This document shows, in pieces, positions 1-7,518 of a DNA stretch of 14,269 nucleotides. Numbering within the stretch: position 1 is the stretch's first letter; each line of letters begins with the position of its first letter. The DNA comes from DASYVD01 sp050693035 (lineage in GTDB: Bacteria; Actinomycetota; UBA4738; CALAEC01), in NCBI GenBank assembly GCA_050693035.1, contig JBOGWB010000092.1, positions 1 to 14,269 of the forward strand. Reading direction: 5' to 3'. The notes beneath the pieces are model-generated. The model was given only the letters and a program-made list of their open reading frames with translations, searched no databases and was not told the origin of the DNA. A program made the position numbers and the translations under genes.

Positions 1-1
1 C

Positions 2-1009
2 TTCGACCCCGAGCGGAACAAGGCGGTGCTGGTGCACTTCCCGCGCGATCTGCTGGTGGAGATCCCGGGGCACGGCAAGGGCAAGCTGAACGAGGCCTTC
101 CACCTGGGCGGGCCGCGGCTCATGCTCCGGACCGTCCAGCGATTCACCGGTGTGCCCATCCACCACTACGTGGAGGTGGACTTCGTCGGCTTCCGGAGGC
201 TGGTGACTGCCCTCGGCGGTGTGCGGATGTGCGTGGACCGTCCCATGTTCGACGAGCTGGCCGAGCTCCGAATCCCCCGGGCGGGGTGCTACCGGTTCGA
301 CGGGAACACGGCCCTGGCGTTCGTGCGGGCCCGTCACGTCGAGGGAGACCTCATCCCAGACTTCGCCCGCATCGCCCGGCAGCAGCAGTTCATCCGGGCC
401 CTGCTCAACCGGTTGCTCTCGGTGAACTCCCTGGTCCGGCTGCCGAGTCTGGTCCAGCTGGCCACCGAGAACGTCATCACCGACGACGGGCTCTCCGGTG
501 CGGACATCATCTACCTGGGGGACAAGCTCCGGGAGCTTGCCGAGCAGGACCCCACCGGGGCCCGAACCGTGGACTTACGAGTGGTGCCCTCGGTGCCAGA
601 GGACATCGACGGGATCTCCTACGTGATCGCGGAGCAGCCCGAGACCCGGAAGCTGTTCCGGGCCATGGAGCTGGGAAAGCCGCTCCGGGACCTCGGCAGC
701 GTGCAGCTTGGAACCCGGGTCTCGCCCGGCGTGATCGAGGTCTGGGTGCTCGACGCGGGCGCTCCCGAAGCCGCCGCTGAGGCCGAGAGCCGGCTGCGCC
801 GGGCGGGGTTCGTCGTGCGAGGGGTCCGCGAGGCGCCACCGCGTCTTCGCGCATCCGCGATCCTCTTCCGGTCGGGGGCCGAAGCCCGCGCTCGGACCCT
901 CTCAGGCTACTTCCCTGACCTTCCTCAGCGAGAAGCACGGGCTCCGGTGCTCGCCGGTGCCGACGCGGTCCTGGTGATTGGCGCCGACTGGGCAGGGTCG
1001 TCGTCGTGA
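2..1009 (+). CDS. LCP (LytR-CpsA-Psr) family glycopolymer ligase, 3' part
   Basis: This gene is cut by the left window edge: the frame is open from base 2, so the true start and N-terminal membrane anchor lie upstream. LCP enzymes transfer lipid-linked glycopolymers (teichoic acid, arabinogalactan, capsule) onto peptidoglycan outside the membrane. Visible LCP-core marks are the FPRDLLVEIPG segment with its conserved Arg, KGKLNEAFHLGG, YVEVDFVGF with a conserved Asp, and FVRARH followed by ARIARQQQFI. The last ~100 residues, starting near IEVWVLDAG and ending in VLVIGADW, fit a LytR_C domain, common in actinobacterial LCP proteins. Its stop overlaps the rmlA start by 4 nt (GTGA), so it belongs to the rhamnose/export operon. 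This suggests it attaches the polymer made by the following genes. The family is secure; the substrate is inferred. Confidence 0.9.
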   Translation, partial: FDPERNKAVLVHFPRDLLVEIPGHGKGKLNEAFHLGGPRLMLRTVQRFTGVPIHHYVEVDFVGFRRLVTALGGVRMCVDRPMFDELAELRIPRAGCYRFDGNTALAFVRARHVEGDLIPDFARIARQQQFIRALLNRLLSVNSLVRLPSLVQLATENVITDDGLSGADIIYLGDKLRELAEQDPTGARTVDLRVVPSVPEDIDGISYVIAEQPETRKLFRAMELGKPLRDLGSVQLGTRVSPGVIEVWVLDAGAPEAAAEAESRLRRAGFVVRGVREAPPRLRASAILFRSGAEARARTLSGYFPDLPQREARAPVLAGADAVLVIGADWAGSSS

Positions 1010-2067
1010 AGGCGCTGGTGCTCTCGGGCGGGGAAGGAACCCGGCTCCGGCCCATCACCCACACGAGCTCCAAGCAGCTCATCCCGGTGGCCAACAAGCC
1101 CATCCTCTTCTACGGCCTGGAGTCCATCGCGGCGGCGGGCATCCGCGAGGTGGGGATCGTGGTGGGTTCCACCGCCCCAGAGATCCAGGCGGCCGTCGGC
1201 GATGGGTCGGCGTGGGATCTCGACGTCACCTACATCCACCAGGAGGCCCCCCTCGGTCTGGCGCACGCGGTGCTGGTCTCTCGGGACTTCCTCGGCGACG
1301 ACGACTTCGTGATGTACCTGGGCGACAACGTGCTCCTCGAGGGCATCACCGCGTTCGTGAAGGAGTTCGAGCGTCACTCCCCGAACGCGCAGATCTTCCT
1401 GGCAGCGGTTCCCGAACCCGAGCGGTTCGGTGTGGCCGTCCTGGAGGGAGACCGCGTGGTTCGCCTGGTCGAGAAGCCGAAGCAGCACCTCTCCGACCTC
1501 GCGCTGGTCGGGGTGTACCTGTTCGACGCGAGCGTCCACGAGGCCGTGGCGTCGGTGAAGCCCTCCTGGCGCGGAGAGCTCGAGATCACCGACTCCATCC
1601 AGTACCTCATCGACAAGGGCCGCGCCGTCCGCGCCGAGATGGTGACGGACTGGTGGAAGGACACCGGGAAGCTCGAAGACCTCCTGGAGGCGAACAGGAT
1701 GATGCTCTCGGTCCTCGAGTCCCGCGTCGACGGGGACGTCGACGAGTCGTCCCGCATCATCGGCCAAGTCATCGTGGAGCGAGGGGCGAAGGTTTCGCGC
1801 TCGGTGGTGCGGGGGCCGGCCATCATCGGCGAGGATTCCTTCGTCGAGGACTCGGTGATCGGCCCGGACGCGTCCATCTACTTCGGGTGCCGCATCGAGG
1901 GCAGCCAGATCGAGGACTCCATCGTCATGGAGCGGTGCAAGATCGAGGACGTCAGGGGGATGGCCCAGTCGCTCCTCGGGAAGGACGTCGAGGTCCGCCG
2001 GGGGAAGGGTCGCCCAGCCATGTACCGTCTCATGCTGGGCGACCAGAGCCAGGTCGAGGTGTTCTAG
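1006..2067 (+). CDS. rmlA: Glucose-1-phosphate thymidylyltransferase, long form (RmlA)
   Basis: RmlA makes dTDP-glucose from dTTP and glucose-1-phosphate, the first step to dTDP-L-rhamnose. The 353-aa product has the nucleotide-binding loop GGEGTRLRP (residues 8-16), SSKQLIPVANKPI (21-33), a metal-binding GDN (106-108), EKPK (156-159) and WWKDTG (216-221). Residues ~250-330 form left-handed beta-helix hexapeptide turns. That extra domain and the ~355-aa length mark the long subfamily rather than the ~290-aa RmlA of Gram-negative O-antigen clusters. The GTG start at 1006 lies within the GTGA overlap with the LCP stop. Three more dTDP-rhamnose genes follow, which supports the thymidylyltransferase call over another sugar nucleotidyltransferase. 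Confidence 0.93.
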   Translation: MKALVLSGGEGTRLRPITHTSSKQLIPVANKPILFYGLESIAAAGIREVGIVVGSTAPEIQAAVGDGSAWDLDVTYIHQEAPLGLAHAVLVSRDFLGDDDFVMYLGDNVLLEGITAFVKEFERHSPNAQIFLAAVPEPERFGVAVLEGDRVVRLVEKPKQHLSDLALVGVYLFDASVHEAVASVKPSWRGELEITDSIQYLIDKGRAVRAEMVTDWWKDTGKLEDLLEANRMMLSVLESRVDGDVDESSRIIGQVIVERGAKVSRSVVRGPAIIGEDSFVEDSVIGPDASIYFGCRIEGSQIEDSIVMERCKIEDVRGMAQSLLGKDVEVRRGKGRPAMYRLMLGDQSQVEVF

Positions 2068-2082
2068 ACTCGGCCGACGAGC

Positions 2083-2091
2083 GGAGGAAGG
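2083..2091 (+). promoter_or_regulatory. Ribosome binding site of the rmlC-type gene
   Basis: GGAGGAAGG sits just upstream of the GTG at 2097, with the GGAGG core 9 nt from that codon. It is among the strongest Shine-Dalgarno matches in the window and decides the epimerase start, because the same frame stays open far upstream through rmlA without any homologous protein. The rmlA-rmlC junction is the only one in the rhamnose block with a real gap (29 nt) and its own site. Confidence 0.75.
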
Positions 2092-2096
2092 ATAGC

Positions 2097-2561
2097 GTGG
2101 GGGACGAGATCGACGGCGTGTGGGTGAAGGACCTCGCGGTCGTGCCCGACGAGCGGGGACGGCTGATGGAGATCCTCCGCGCCGATGACGAAGGATTCGA
2201 GAAGTTCGGACAGGTCTACATCAGCACCACCTATCCCGGTGTGGTCAAAGCGTGGCACCTTCACAAGGTCCAGGCCGACAACTTCTGCTGCGTCAAGGGG
2301 ATGGTGAAGCTGGTTCTGTACGACGCGCGTGATGACTCCCCGACGAAGGGCACGCTGACCGAGTACTTCATCGGAGACCACAACCCCACGCTGGTGAGAG
2401 TTCCCGCGGGGGTGTATCACGGGTGGAAGTGCATCTCTGAGGACGAGTCCGTCGTCGTGAACGTCCCCACCGAGCCCTACAACCGCGAGGCTCCGGACGA
2501 GTACCGGGCCGCCTGGAATACTCCCGACATCCCTTACAGCTGGGATCTCATCTTCAAGTGA
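2097..2561 (+). CDS. rmlC: dTDP-4-dehydrorhamnose 3,5-epimerase family protein (short RmlC type)
   Basis: This 154-aa cupin probably epimerises dTDP-4-keto-6-deoxyglucose at C3 and C5, the third rhamnose step. Marks are GVVKAWHLHK with His54 and His56, the central strand FCCVKGMVKLVLYD (63-76), PAGVYHG with His108 (103-109), and the tail PTEPYN...PDEYRAAWN around Tyr128. RmlC is normally 180-200 aa with a GLHYQ motif. Here the motif is WHLHK and the protein is shorter, which places it in a divergent epimerase-like branch. The GTG start has a strong ribosome binding site. Its stop overlaps the rmlB start by 4 nt. Position between rmlA and rmlB supports the role, but without a structure-based alignment it could be a 3- or 5-only epimerase, or another sugar isomerase of the same cupin group. 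Confidence 0.82.
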   Translation: MGDEIDGVWVKDLAVVPDERGRLMEILRADDEGFEKFGQVYISTTYPGVVKAWHLHKVQADNFCCVKGMVKLVLYDARDDSPTKGTLTEYFIGDHNPTLVRVPAGVYHGWKCISEDESVVVNVPTEPYNREAPDEYRAAWNTPDIPYSWDLIFK

Positions 2562-3556
2562 CCGAGCGTCACGTGCTCGTCACCGGGGGGGCGGGGTTCA
2601 TCGGGTCGCACCTCGTCGATGGCCTCTTGGAGGAACCGGGCGTCCGCGTGACCGTCCTCGACCGGCTGTCAACGGGCGGTAGCCGAGCGAATCTCGAGGG
2701 GCACGAGGAGGACCCGAGGTTCCGCCTCGTGGTGGGCGACGTGACCGATCCCCACGCCGTGCGCGAGGTCGTCAGCCGGGCCGACGCCGTGATCCATGCC
2801 GCCGCAGAATCCCACGTGGACCGGAGCATCGAGGCACCCAGGGAATTCCTCACCGTGAACGTGCTGGGGACGCAGACTGTCCTCGAGGCGTGCACCGGAT
2901 CGGGCACGCGGATGCTGATGATCTCCACGGACGAGGTGTACGGCGCCGGCAATCCCGCCGGCGGGGCGTTCGACGAGGACCACGCGCTGGCGCCGCGCAG
3001 CCCCTACGCCGCGAGCAAGGCCGCCGCCGATCTCCTCTGCCAGGCCTACGTCGTCACGTACGGCGCGAACGTCACCGTGCTGCGAGGAACGAATGCGTAC
3101 GGACCCCGGCAGATCGAGCGGGTGGTGCCCACGTACGCCGTTGCTGCCCTGCAGGGGCGACCCATCCCCGTTTACGGCAGGGGAGAGCAGCGCCGGGAGT
3201 TCCTCCACGTCCAGGACTGGGTCCGCGCCGCGCTGGTGGTGCTCGGTCGAGGCGAGCCGGGGGTCGTCTACAACGTGGGGGCGGGACACGAGCTCTCGAA
3301 TCTGGAGCTGGCCCGGACGATCTGCCGTCTGGCCGGAGCGCCGGAGTCGCTTATCACGTTCGTGAGCGACCGGCCGGGGCACGACTTCCGCTACGGAGTG
3401 GCGGCCGACCGGCTCCAGGCCCTCGGCTGGCGGCCGGAGATCCCCTTCGAGGAGGGGCTGGCCCGCACGGTCGAGTGGTACCGGGACCATCTCGACTGGC
3501 TCCGCGGCGCGCACCCCGGTCCGATCGTGACCGCGCCCCGGGAGGTGTCGCGGTGA
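2558..3556 (+). CDS. rmlB: dTDP-glucose 4,6-dehydratase (RmlB)
   Basis: RmlB converts dTDP-glucose to dTDP-4-keto-6-deoxyglucose using bound NAD. The 332-aa extended short-chain dehydrogenase shows TGGAGFIGS (residues 9-17) for NAD binding, AAAESHVDRS (81-90), STDEVYG (123-129) with the Thr-Asp-Glu dehydratase residues, and the catalytic Tyr150-x3-Lys154 pair in SPYAASK. RGTNAYGPRQ (176-185) and the RREFLHVQDW segment (212-221) are also typical of RmlB. Length is normal for the family. The GTG start at 2558 overlaps the epimerase stop, and the gene's own stop overlaps rmlD, so three rhamnose genes are coupled. The TDE residues and the neighbours favour RmlB over a UDP-sugar 4-epimerase. Confidence 0.94.
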   Translation: MTERHVLVTGGAGFIGSHLVDGLLEEPGVRVTVLDRLSTGGSRANLEGHEEDPRFRLVVGDVTDPHAVREVVSRADAVIHAAAESHVDRSIEAPREFLTVNVLGTQTVLEACTGSGTRMLMISTDEVYGAGNPAGGAFDEDHALAPRSPYAASKAAADLLCQAYVVTYGANVTVLRGTNAYGPRQIERVVPTYAVAALQGRPIPVYGRGEQRREFLHVQDWVRAALVVLGRGEPGVVYNVGAGHELSNLELARTICRLAGAPESLITFVSDRPGHDFRYGVAADRLQALGWRPEIPFEEGLARTVEWYRDHLDWLRGAHPGPIVTAPREVSR

Positions 3557-4389
3557 GGATCGCCGTCACCGGAGCGGGAGGCGGCCTGGGCAGTGCGCTG
3601 GTGGCGCGGGCGGCCGCCGAACACGACGTCGTCGGGTTCGGGCACGAGGACCTCTCCGTCGAGGACCGACGCGCCGTTCTGGGGCTCATCCGAGAAGCGG
3701 CGCCCGACGTGGTGGTGCACCTGGCGGCGATGACGGCCGTCGACGCCTGCGAGGAGGACCCCGACCGAGCCCTCGCCGTGAACGCGTACGGAACGGCGAA
3801 CGTGGCCGATGCGGCCCGCGAGACCGGAGCGCTGCTCCTCTACACCTCCACCGATTACGTCTTCGACGGAGAGAAAGAGGAGCCGTACGTGGAGTCGGAC
3901 GCGCCCAATCCCCTGTCGGCCTACGGGAGGAGCAAGCTCGCGGGGGAGGACGAGGTCCGTTTGCGTGCACCCGAGTATCAAGTCGTCCGAACCGGCTGGT
4001 TGTTCGGGGGAGGAGACGACTTCTTCTCGCGAGCGGTTCGGGGACTCACGGTCGGTGAGTCGGTTGGCGGGATCGTCGACCGCACGGGGACCCCGACCTA
4101 CGTGCCCCATCTAGCCTCCGGGCTCGTGGCGCTCCTTGCCTCGGGCCTGCGCGGCCTGGTGCACCTGGCCGGTCCCGAGCCGACCTCATGGTTCGATCTG
4201 CTGGTCCGGGCCCGAGGTCTCGGCGCGCTCCCCGGCGAGCTCACCGAGCAGAAGTCGGCCGATCTCGACCTCGCCGCTTCTCGGCCGCGCAACTCCGCCC
4301 TGGCCAGCGAGGTTCTTCCCGTCCCGGGAGTGGCGCAACTCCCGCACCTCGACGAGGCGCTGGGGGCGATGCTGGAGGGCATCCGATGA
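3553..4389 (+). CDS. rmlD: dTDP-4-dehydrorhamnose reductase (RmlD)
   Basis: RmlD reduces dTDP-4-keto-L-rhamnose to dTDP-L-rhamnose with NAD(P)H, completing the pathway. The 278-aa product has the dinucleotide loop TGAGGGLG (residues 6-13), HLAAMTAVDACE (56-67), STDYVFDG (99-106), the catalytic Tyr124-x3-Lys128 in SAYGRSK, VRTGWLFG (145-152) and the late RPRNSAL stretch (244-250), all typical of RmlD. The GTG start at 3553 lies in a GTGA overlap with rmlB. The frame is open upstream inside rmlB, but homology begins exactly at this GTG. The stop overlaps the exporter permease start (ATGA), tying sugar supply directly to export. Confidence 0.94.
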   Translation: MRIAVTGAGGGLGSALVARAAAEHDVVGFGHEDLSVEDRRAVLGLIREAAPDVVVHLAAMTAVDACEEDPDRALAVNAYGTANVADAARETGALLLYTSTDYVFDGEKEEPYVESDAPNPLSAYGRSKLAGEDEVRLRAPEYQVVRTGWLFGGGDDFFSRAVRGLTVGESVGGIVDRTGTPTYVPHLASGLVALLASGLRGLVHLAGPEPTSWFDLLVRARGLGALPGELTEQKSADLDLAASRPRNSALASEVLPVPGVAQLPHLDEALGAMLEGIR

Positions 4390-5300
4390 GTGACGAAACG
4401 GAGACCCTGGTACGGACGAGCGACCCTCCACGACTGCGGCTCGGGCAGCGCCTCCGTGAACTCTTCGGGCATCGCGAAGTGTTGGCGAACCTGATCCGGA
4501 AGGAGACAAAGGTCAAGTACAAGTCCTCGGTCCTCGGCGTGGCCTGGTCGATGCTGAACCCCGTGCTCTACCTGGTCGTCTTCTACGTGGTGTTCACGTT
4601 CTTCCTCACGAGCGGCATCGCCAACTTCGTGGTGTACCTGCTTGCCGGGATCGTGCCCTGGACGCTCTTCGCCACGGGGCTCCAGGGAGCGACCGGGTCC
4701 GTGGTGGCGAACGGCCCGCTGGTCACAAAGGTGGCCTTCCCGCGGGAGATCCTTCCGCTGTCGGCGATCGGGGCGGCGCTGGTGAACTTCGGGTACCAGT
4801 CGCTGGTCCTCGTGGGAGCCCTGCTCGTGTTCACGTACCCGTTCTTCGGGCCGGCCCTGGTGCTGGTGCCGCTGGCTCTGGTGGTCCTGCTCCTCTTCCT
4901 CGCCGCTCTGGGTCTGGCGACCTCCGCTTTCAACGTGCGGTATCGCGATACCCACCACCTGGTGGACCTGGCCCTCCTGGCGTGGTTCTGGGTCACGCCC
5001 ATCGTGTACCAGGGAGCCAGGCTGGTGGCGGAGAACCTGGGGGATCGAGCCGCCCAGCTGTACCTGCTCAACCCCATGGCGAACGTGGTGCTCGCGTTCC
5101 AGCGGGCGCTGTACGGAGGAACCTCTCGGGTGGCGCTGTACGGGGACCCGGCCAGGGGCATCGAGCCGGTGCTGCCCGACCCGGGGATCGCGTGGTACGC
5201 GGGCCGGCTCACCGTGCTCGGCCTGGTCTCGGCGCTGCTCCTCTACCTCACCTGGCGGACCTTCTATCGGATGTCCGGCGACTTCGCCGAGGAGCTCTAG
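4386..5300 (+). CDS. wzm: ABC-2 type polysaccharide export permease (Wzm family)
   Basis: This 304-aa integral membrane subunit would form the channel that moves a lipid-linked glycan across the membrane. A cytoplasmic N-terminus leads into RKETKVKYKSSVLGVAWSMLNPVLY (about 38-62), a hallmark of ABC-2 polysaccharide and teichoic acid exporters. About six hydrophobic segments follow, near residues 56-75, 82-100, 125-150, 155-180, 192-208 and 273-290. FPREILP (118-124) and the RDTHH...WFWVTPIVY stretch (187-208) are also typical. The ATG start overlaps the rmlD stop; the stop is followed immediately by the ATPase gene. The protein resembles both Wzm (O-antigen, mycobacterial galactan) and TagG (teichoic acid). 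The adjacent long Wzt subunit favours Wzm. Cargo identity is inferred. Confidence 0.9.
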   Translation: MSDETETLVRTSDPPRLRLGQRLRELFGHREVLANLIRKETKVKYKSSVLGVAWSMLNPVLYLVVFYVVFTFFLTSGIANFVVYLLAGIVPWTLFATGLQGATGSVVANGPLVTKVAFPREILPLSAIGAALVNFGYQSLVLVGALLVFTYPFFGPALVLVPLALVVLLLFLAALGLATSAFNVRYRDTHHLVDLALLAWFWVTPIVYQGARLVAENLGDRAAQLYLLNPMANVVLAFQRALYGGTSRVALYGDPARGIEPVLPDPGIAWYAGRLTVLGLVSALLLYLTWRTFYRMSGDFAEEL

Positions 5301-6485
5301 GTGGGCTCGGCACCGGCCGTCTCCATCGATGCCGTGTCCAAGCGGTTCCGCCTCTACCACGAGCGCCCGTCGAGCCTGAAGGAACGGGTGCTGCGGATGC
5401 GCCGCACGCGCGCGGAGGAGTTCTGGGCTCTCCGTGACGTCTCCTTCGACGTGAAGGAAGGGGAAACCGTGGGCCTCATCGGGGCCAACGGATCGGGGAA
5501 AACCACGCTCCTCAAGATCATCGGAGGGATCCTCCGGCCAACCGGAGGGACCGTCACGACCCGCGGTCGGATCGCCGCGCTCCTGGAGCTCGGGGCGGGT
5601 TTCCATCCCGAGCTGACCGGGCGGGAGAACGTCTACCTCAACGCGTCCATCCTGGGGCTCTCGAAGAAGGACACGGATCGGCGCTTCGACGAGATCGTGA
5701 GCTTCGCCGAGCTCGAGCCGTTCATCGACAATCAGGTGAAGCATTACTCCTCGGGGATGTTCGTGCGTCTCGGGTTCGCCGTGGCGGTGCACGTCGACCC
5801 GGAGATCCTGCTGGTGGACGAGGTGCTGGCGGTCGGTGACGAGGCCTTCCAACGCAAGTGCATCGAGCGGGTGCGGCGGTTCCAGGACGAGGGCCGGACG
5901 ATCGTCCTCGTCTCGCACGCCGTGGAGCGGGTGCGCGAGATCTGCGACCGGGCGGTGATGCTCGACCGGGGCCGGATCCGGGCGTCGGGTGACGTGCGGG
6001 ACGTTCTCCGGGAGTTCCGGGTGGTGCTTCTCCAGGAGCGGGCGCCCTTCGTACGGGGTGAGGCCACGCAAGACATCGAGGTGCTCGGAGTGGCGCTCCT
6101 GGACTCGGATGGAAGGCCGGTCAAGCGAGCCCGTCCGGCGAAGCCCCTGTCGATCCAGGTCGACCTGAAGGCGAACCGATCCGTCGACGACCCGGTGGTG
6201 TCGGTGGCCCTCTACGACGCACGGGACAGTCTCGTATACAAGACCGGGACCGACTGGATGGAGCACGAGCTCGGACGGGTGGACGGGACGCTTCGGGTGA
6301 CGTTCGATCTGGCGGCGATGCCGTTCGTGCAGGGCCGGTACCACCTCACGGTCGGTGTGCACTCCCGGGACCTTGGGAAGGTGTACGACTGGCACGACCA
6401 ACGGTACGCGTTCGACGTCGACGACAGCGCGGGGATCGAGGGACAGGTGTGGGTCCCGTGCAAGCTGCGCGTGGAGGAGCTGTAG
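5301..6485 (+). CDS. wzt: ABC polysaccharide exporter ATPase with C-terminal cargo domain (Wzt)
   Basis: This 394-aa subunit powers glycan export with the preceding permease. The nucleotide-binding domain shows Walker A GANGSGKT (residues 61-68), the ELTGRENVYLN segment (104-114), signature SSGM (150-153), Walker B ILLVDE (169-174) and the switch His206. Past residue ~255 comes a beta-rich extension, with YDARDSLVYKTGTDW and a final GQVWVPCKLRVEEL, that fits the Wzt_C carbohydrate-binding domain. In O-antigen systems that domain recognises the modified end of the glycan. TagH-like and simple mycobacterial galactan ATPases lack it as far as I know. The GTG start directly follows the permease TAG, with GAGGAG at 5289-5294 as ribosome binding site. 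Confidence 0.92.
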   Translation: MGSAPAVSIDAVSKRFRLYHERPSSLKERVLRMRRTRAEEFWALRDVSFDVKEGETVGLIGANGSGKTTLLKIIGGILRPTGGTVTTRGRIAALLELGAGFHPELTGRENVYLNASILGLSKKDTDRRFDEIVSFAELEPFIDNQVKHYSSGMFVRLGFAVAVHVDPEILLVDEVLAVGDEAFQRKCIERVRRFQDEGRTIVLVSHAVERVREICDRAVMLDRGRIRASGDVRDVLREFRVVLLQERAPFVRGEATQDIEVLGVALLDSDGRPVKRARPAKPLSIQVDLKANRSVDDPVVSVALYDARDSLVYKTGTDWMEHELGRVDGTLRVTFDLAAMPFVQGRYHLTVGVHSRDLGKVYDWHDQRYAFDVDDSAGIEGQVWVPCKLRVEEL

Positions 6486-6486
6486 C

Positions 6487-7518
6487 GTGAAGCGGGTGCT
6501 CCTGGTTTCGTCGTATCCCCCACGCCCCTGCGGGATCGGCCGCTACGCTCGGGACCAAGCTGAGCGGCTCCGCACAGAGGGCCACGAGGTCACCGTGATC
6601 TCACCACCCGACGGCGCCGGGGATCTGCGGGTGCCGTTCTTCGGCGGACGCCCGTTCCTGGCGGCGGTCCGGCTCGGCCGGGGGTTCGACCGTATCGTGG
6701 TCCACTTCCAGCCGGCGCTCTACTACCGGCCCCGGGCGCCGCTGTCGAAGATCGGGACCTCGCTCGCGCTGCTGTGGCTGTGCCTGCGGCGCCCTCGAAC
6801 CGAGATCCTCGTCCACGAAGCCGACCGGCCTCGGTGGTGGCGGCCCGATGAGGTCCTGCTCGGGGCGGCCTTCTGGGCGGCCCCGGTCCTCCTGTTCCAC
6901 ACGCGGGCCGAGCGAGAGGCCCTCGAGCGACAGTACCGGGTCCGAGTTCGAGCGAGGCTGGTTCGCCACGTCGACGGGGTTGCGGTCCGGGGACCGGCCT
7001 CACGCGAGGAGGCTCGCCGTCGCTTGGAGATTCCCCCTGACGAGGTGGTGTTCGTTTCTCCCGGCTTCCTCCAGCCGCACAAGGGACACGAACGGGCCGT
7101 CGAGGCCTTCCGGGCTCTGGGGAGGGGCCGCTTGTACGTGGTGGGCTCGGTGCGCGACGCGACCCCCGAGAACCTCGCCTACGCGGCCACCCTTCGCCTG
7201 CTGTCCGATACCACGCCAGGCTTCGAGCTCATCGAGAGGTTCGTGGAGGACGAGGAATTCGACGCGTGGATCGCTGCAGCCGACGCGATCATTCTGTCCT
7301 ACCGGCGGTCGTGGTCGTCGGGGGCGCTGGCCCGTGCCCAGGCCATCGGAACACCCGCCGTCGTATCCGATGCGGGCGGGTTGCCAGAGCAGGCTTCCCA
7401 GCGTGACGTCGTGGTGCGGAACGACCACGAGCTGGCCAGGGCGCTCCGCAGTTTCGCCCCAAGGACAGGACGGAGGCGTGGATCCCCGGGACCGAATCGG
7501 CGCGAGGTGGCCCCGTGA
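6487..7518 (+). CDS. GT4-like (GT-B fold) glycosyltransferase
   Basis: The 343-aa product resembles family 4 retaining glycosyltransferases, which add a sugar from a nucleotide donor to a growing lipid-linked glycan on the cytoplasmic face. The N-terminal half opens with RVLLVSSYPPRPCGIGRYA (3-21), a usual acceptor-domain start. The C-terminal half has VSPGFLQPHKGHERAVEAF (190-208), YVVGSVRDA (217-225) and GTPAVVSDAGGLPEQ (288-302). The usual EX7E motif is absent: the matching stretch RRSWSSGALARAQAIGTP (273-290) has no Glu at either place. The GTG start is 1 nt after the Wzt stop, with GGAGGAG at 6473-6479 as ribosome binding site. Donor and acceptor are unknown; GDP-mannose and dTDP-rhamnose are the candidate donors in this operon. 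Confidence 0.83.
   Translation: MKRVLLVSSYPPRPCGIGRYARDQAERLRTEGHEVTVISPPDGAGDLRVPFFGGRPFLAAVRLGRGFDRIVVHFQPALYYRPRAPLSKIGTSLALLWLCLRRPRTEILVHEADRPRWWRPDEVLLGAAFWAAPVLLFHTRAEREALERQYRVRVRARLVRHVDGVAVRGPASREEARRRLEIPPDEVVFVSPGFLQPHKGHERAVEAFRALGRGRLYVVGSVRDATPENLAYAATLRLLSDTTPGFELIERFVEDEEFDAWIAAADAIILSYRRSWSSGALARAQAIGTPAVVSDAGGLPEQASQRDVVVRNDHELARALRSFAPRTGRRRGSPGPNRREVAP

Noticed and set aside
978..2096. Upstream extension of the rmlC-type frame through rmlA
   Set aside because: The translated extension is low-complexity Arg/Gly/Pro, overlaps all of rmlA, and a strong ribosome binding site marks the GTG at 2097.
2954..2965. Perfect palindrome CCCGCCGGCGGG inside rmlB
   Set aside because: It is short, inside an intact coding region and made only of G and C, so it is likely to arise by chance at this base composition.
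4098..6401. A 767-codon open frame on the minus strand opposite wzm and wzt
   Set aside because: The opposite strand carries two intact, well-recognised ABC transporter genes. The minus-strand product is rich in His, Arg, Pro, Glu and Val with no recognisable domain, as expected of an antisense frame in GC-rich DNA.
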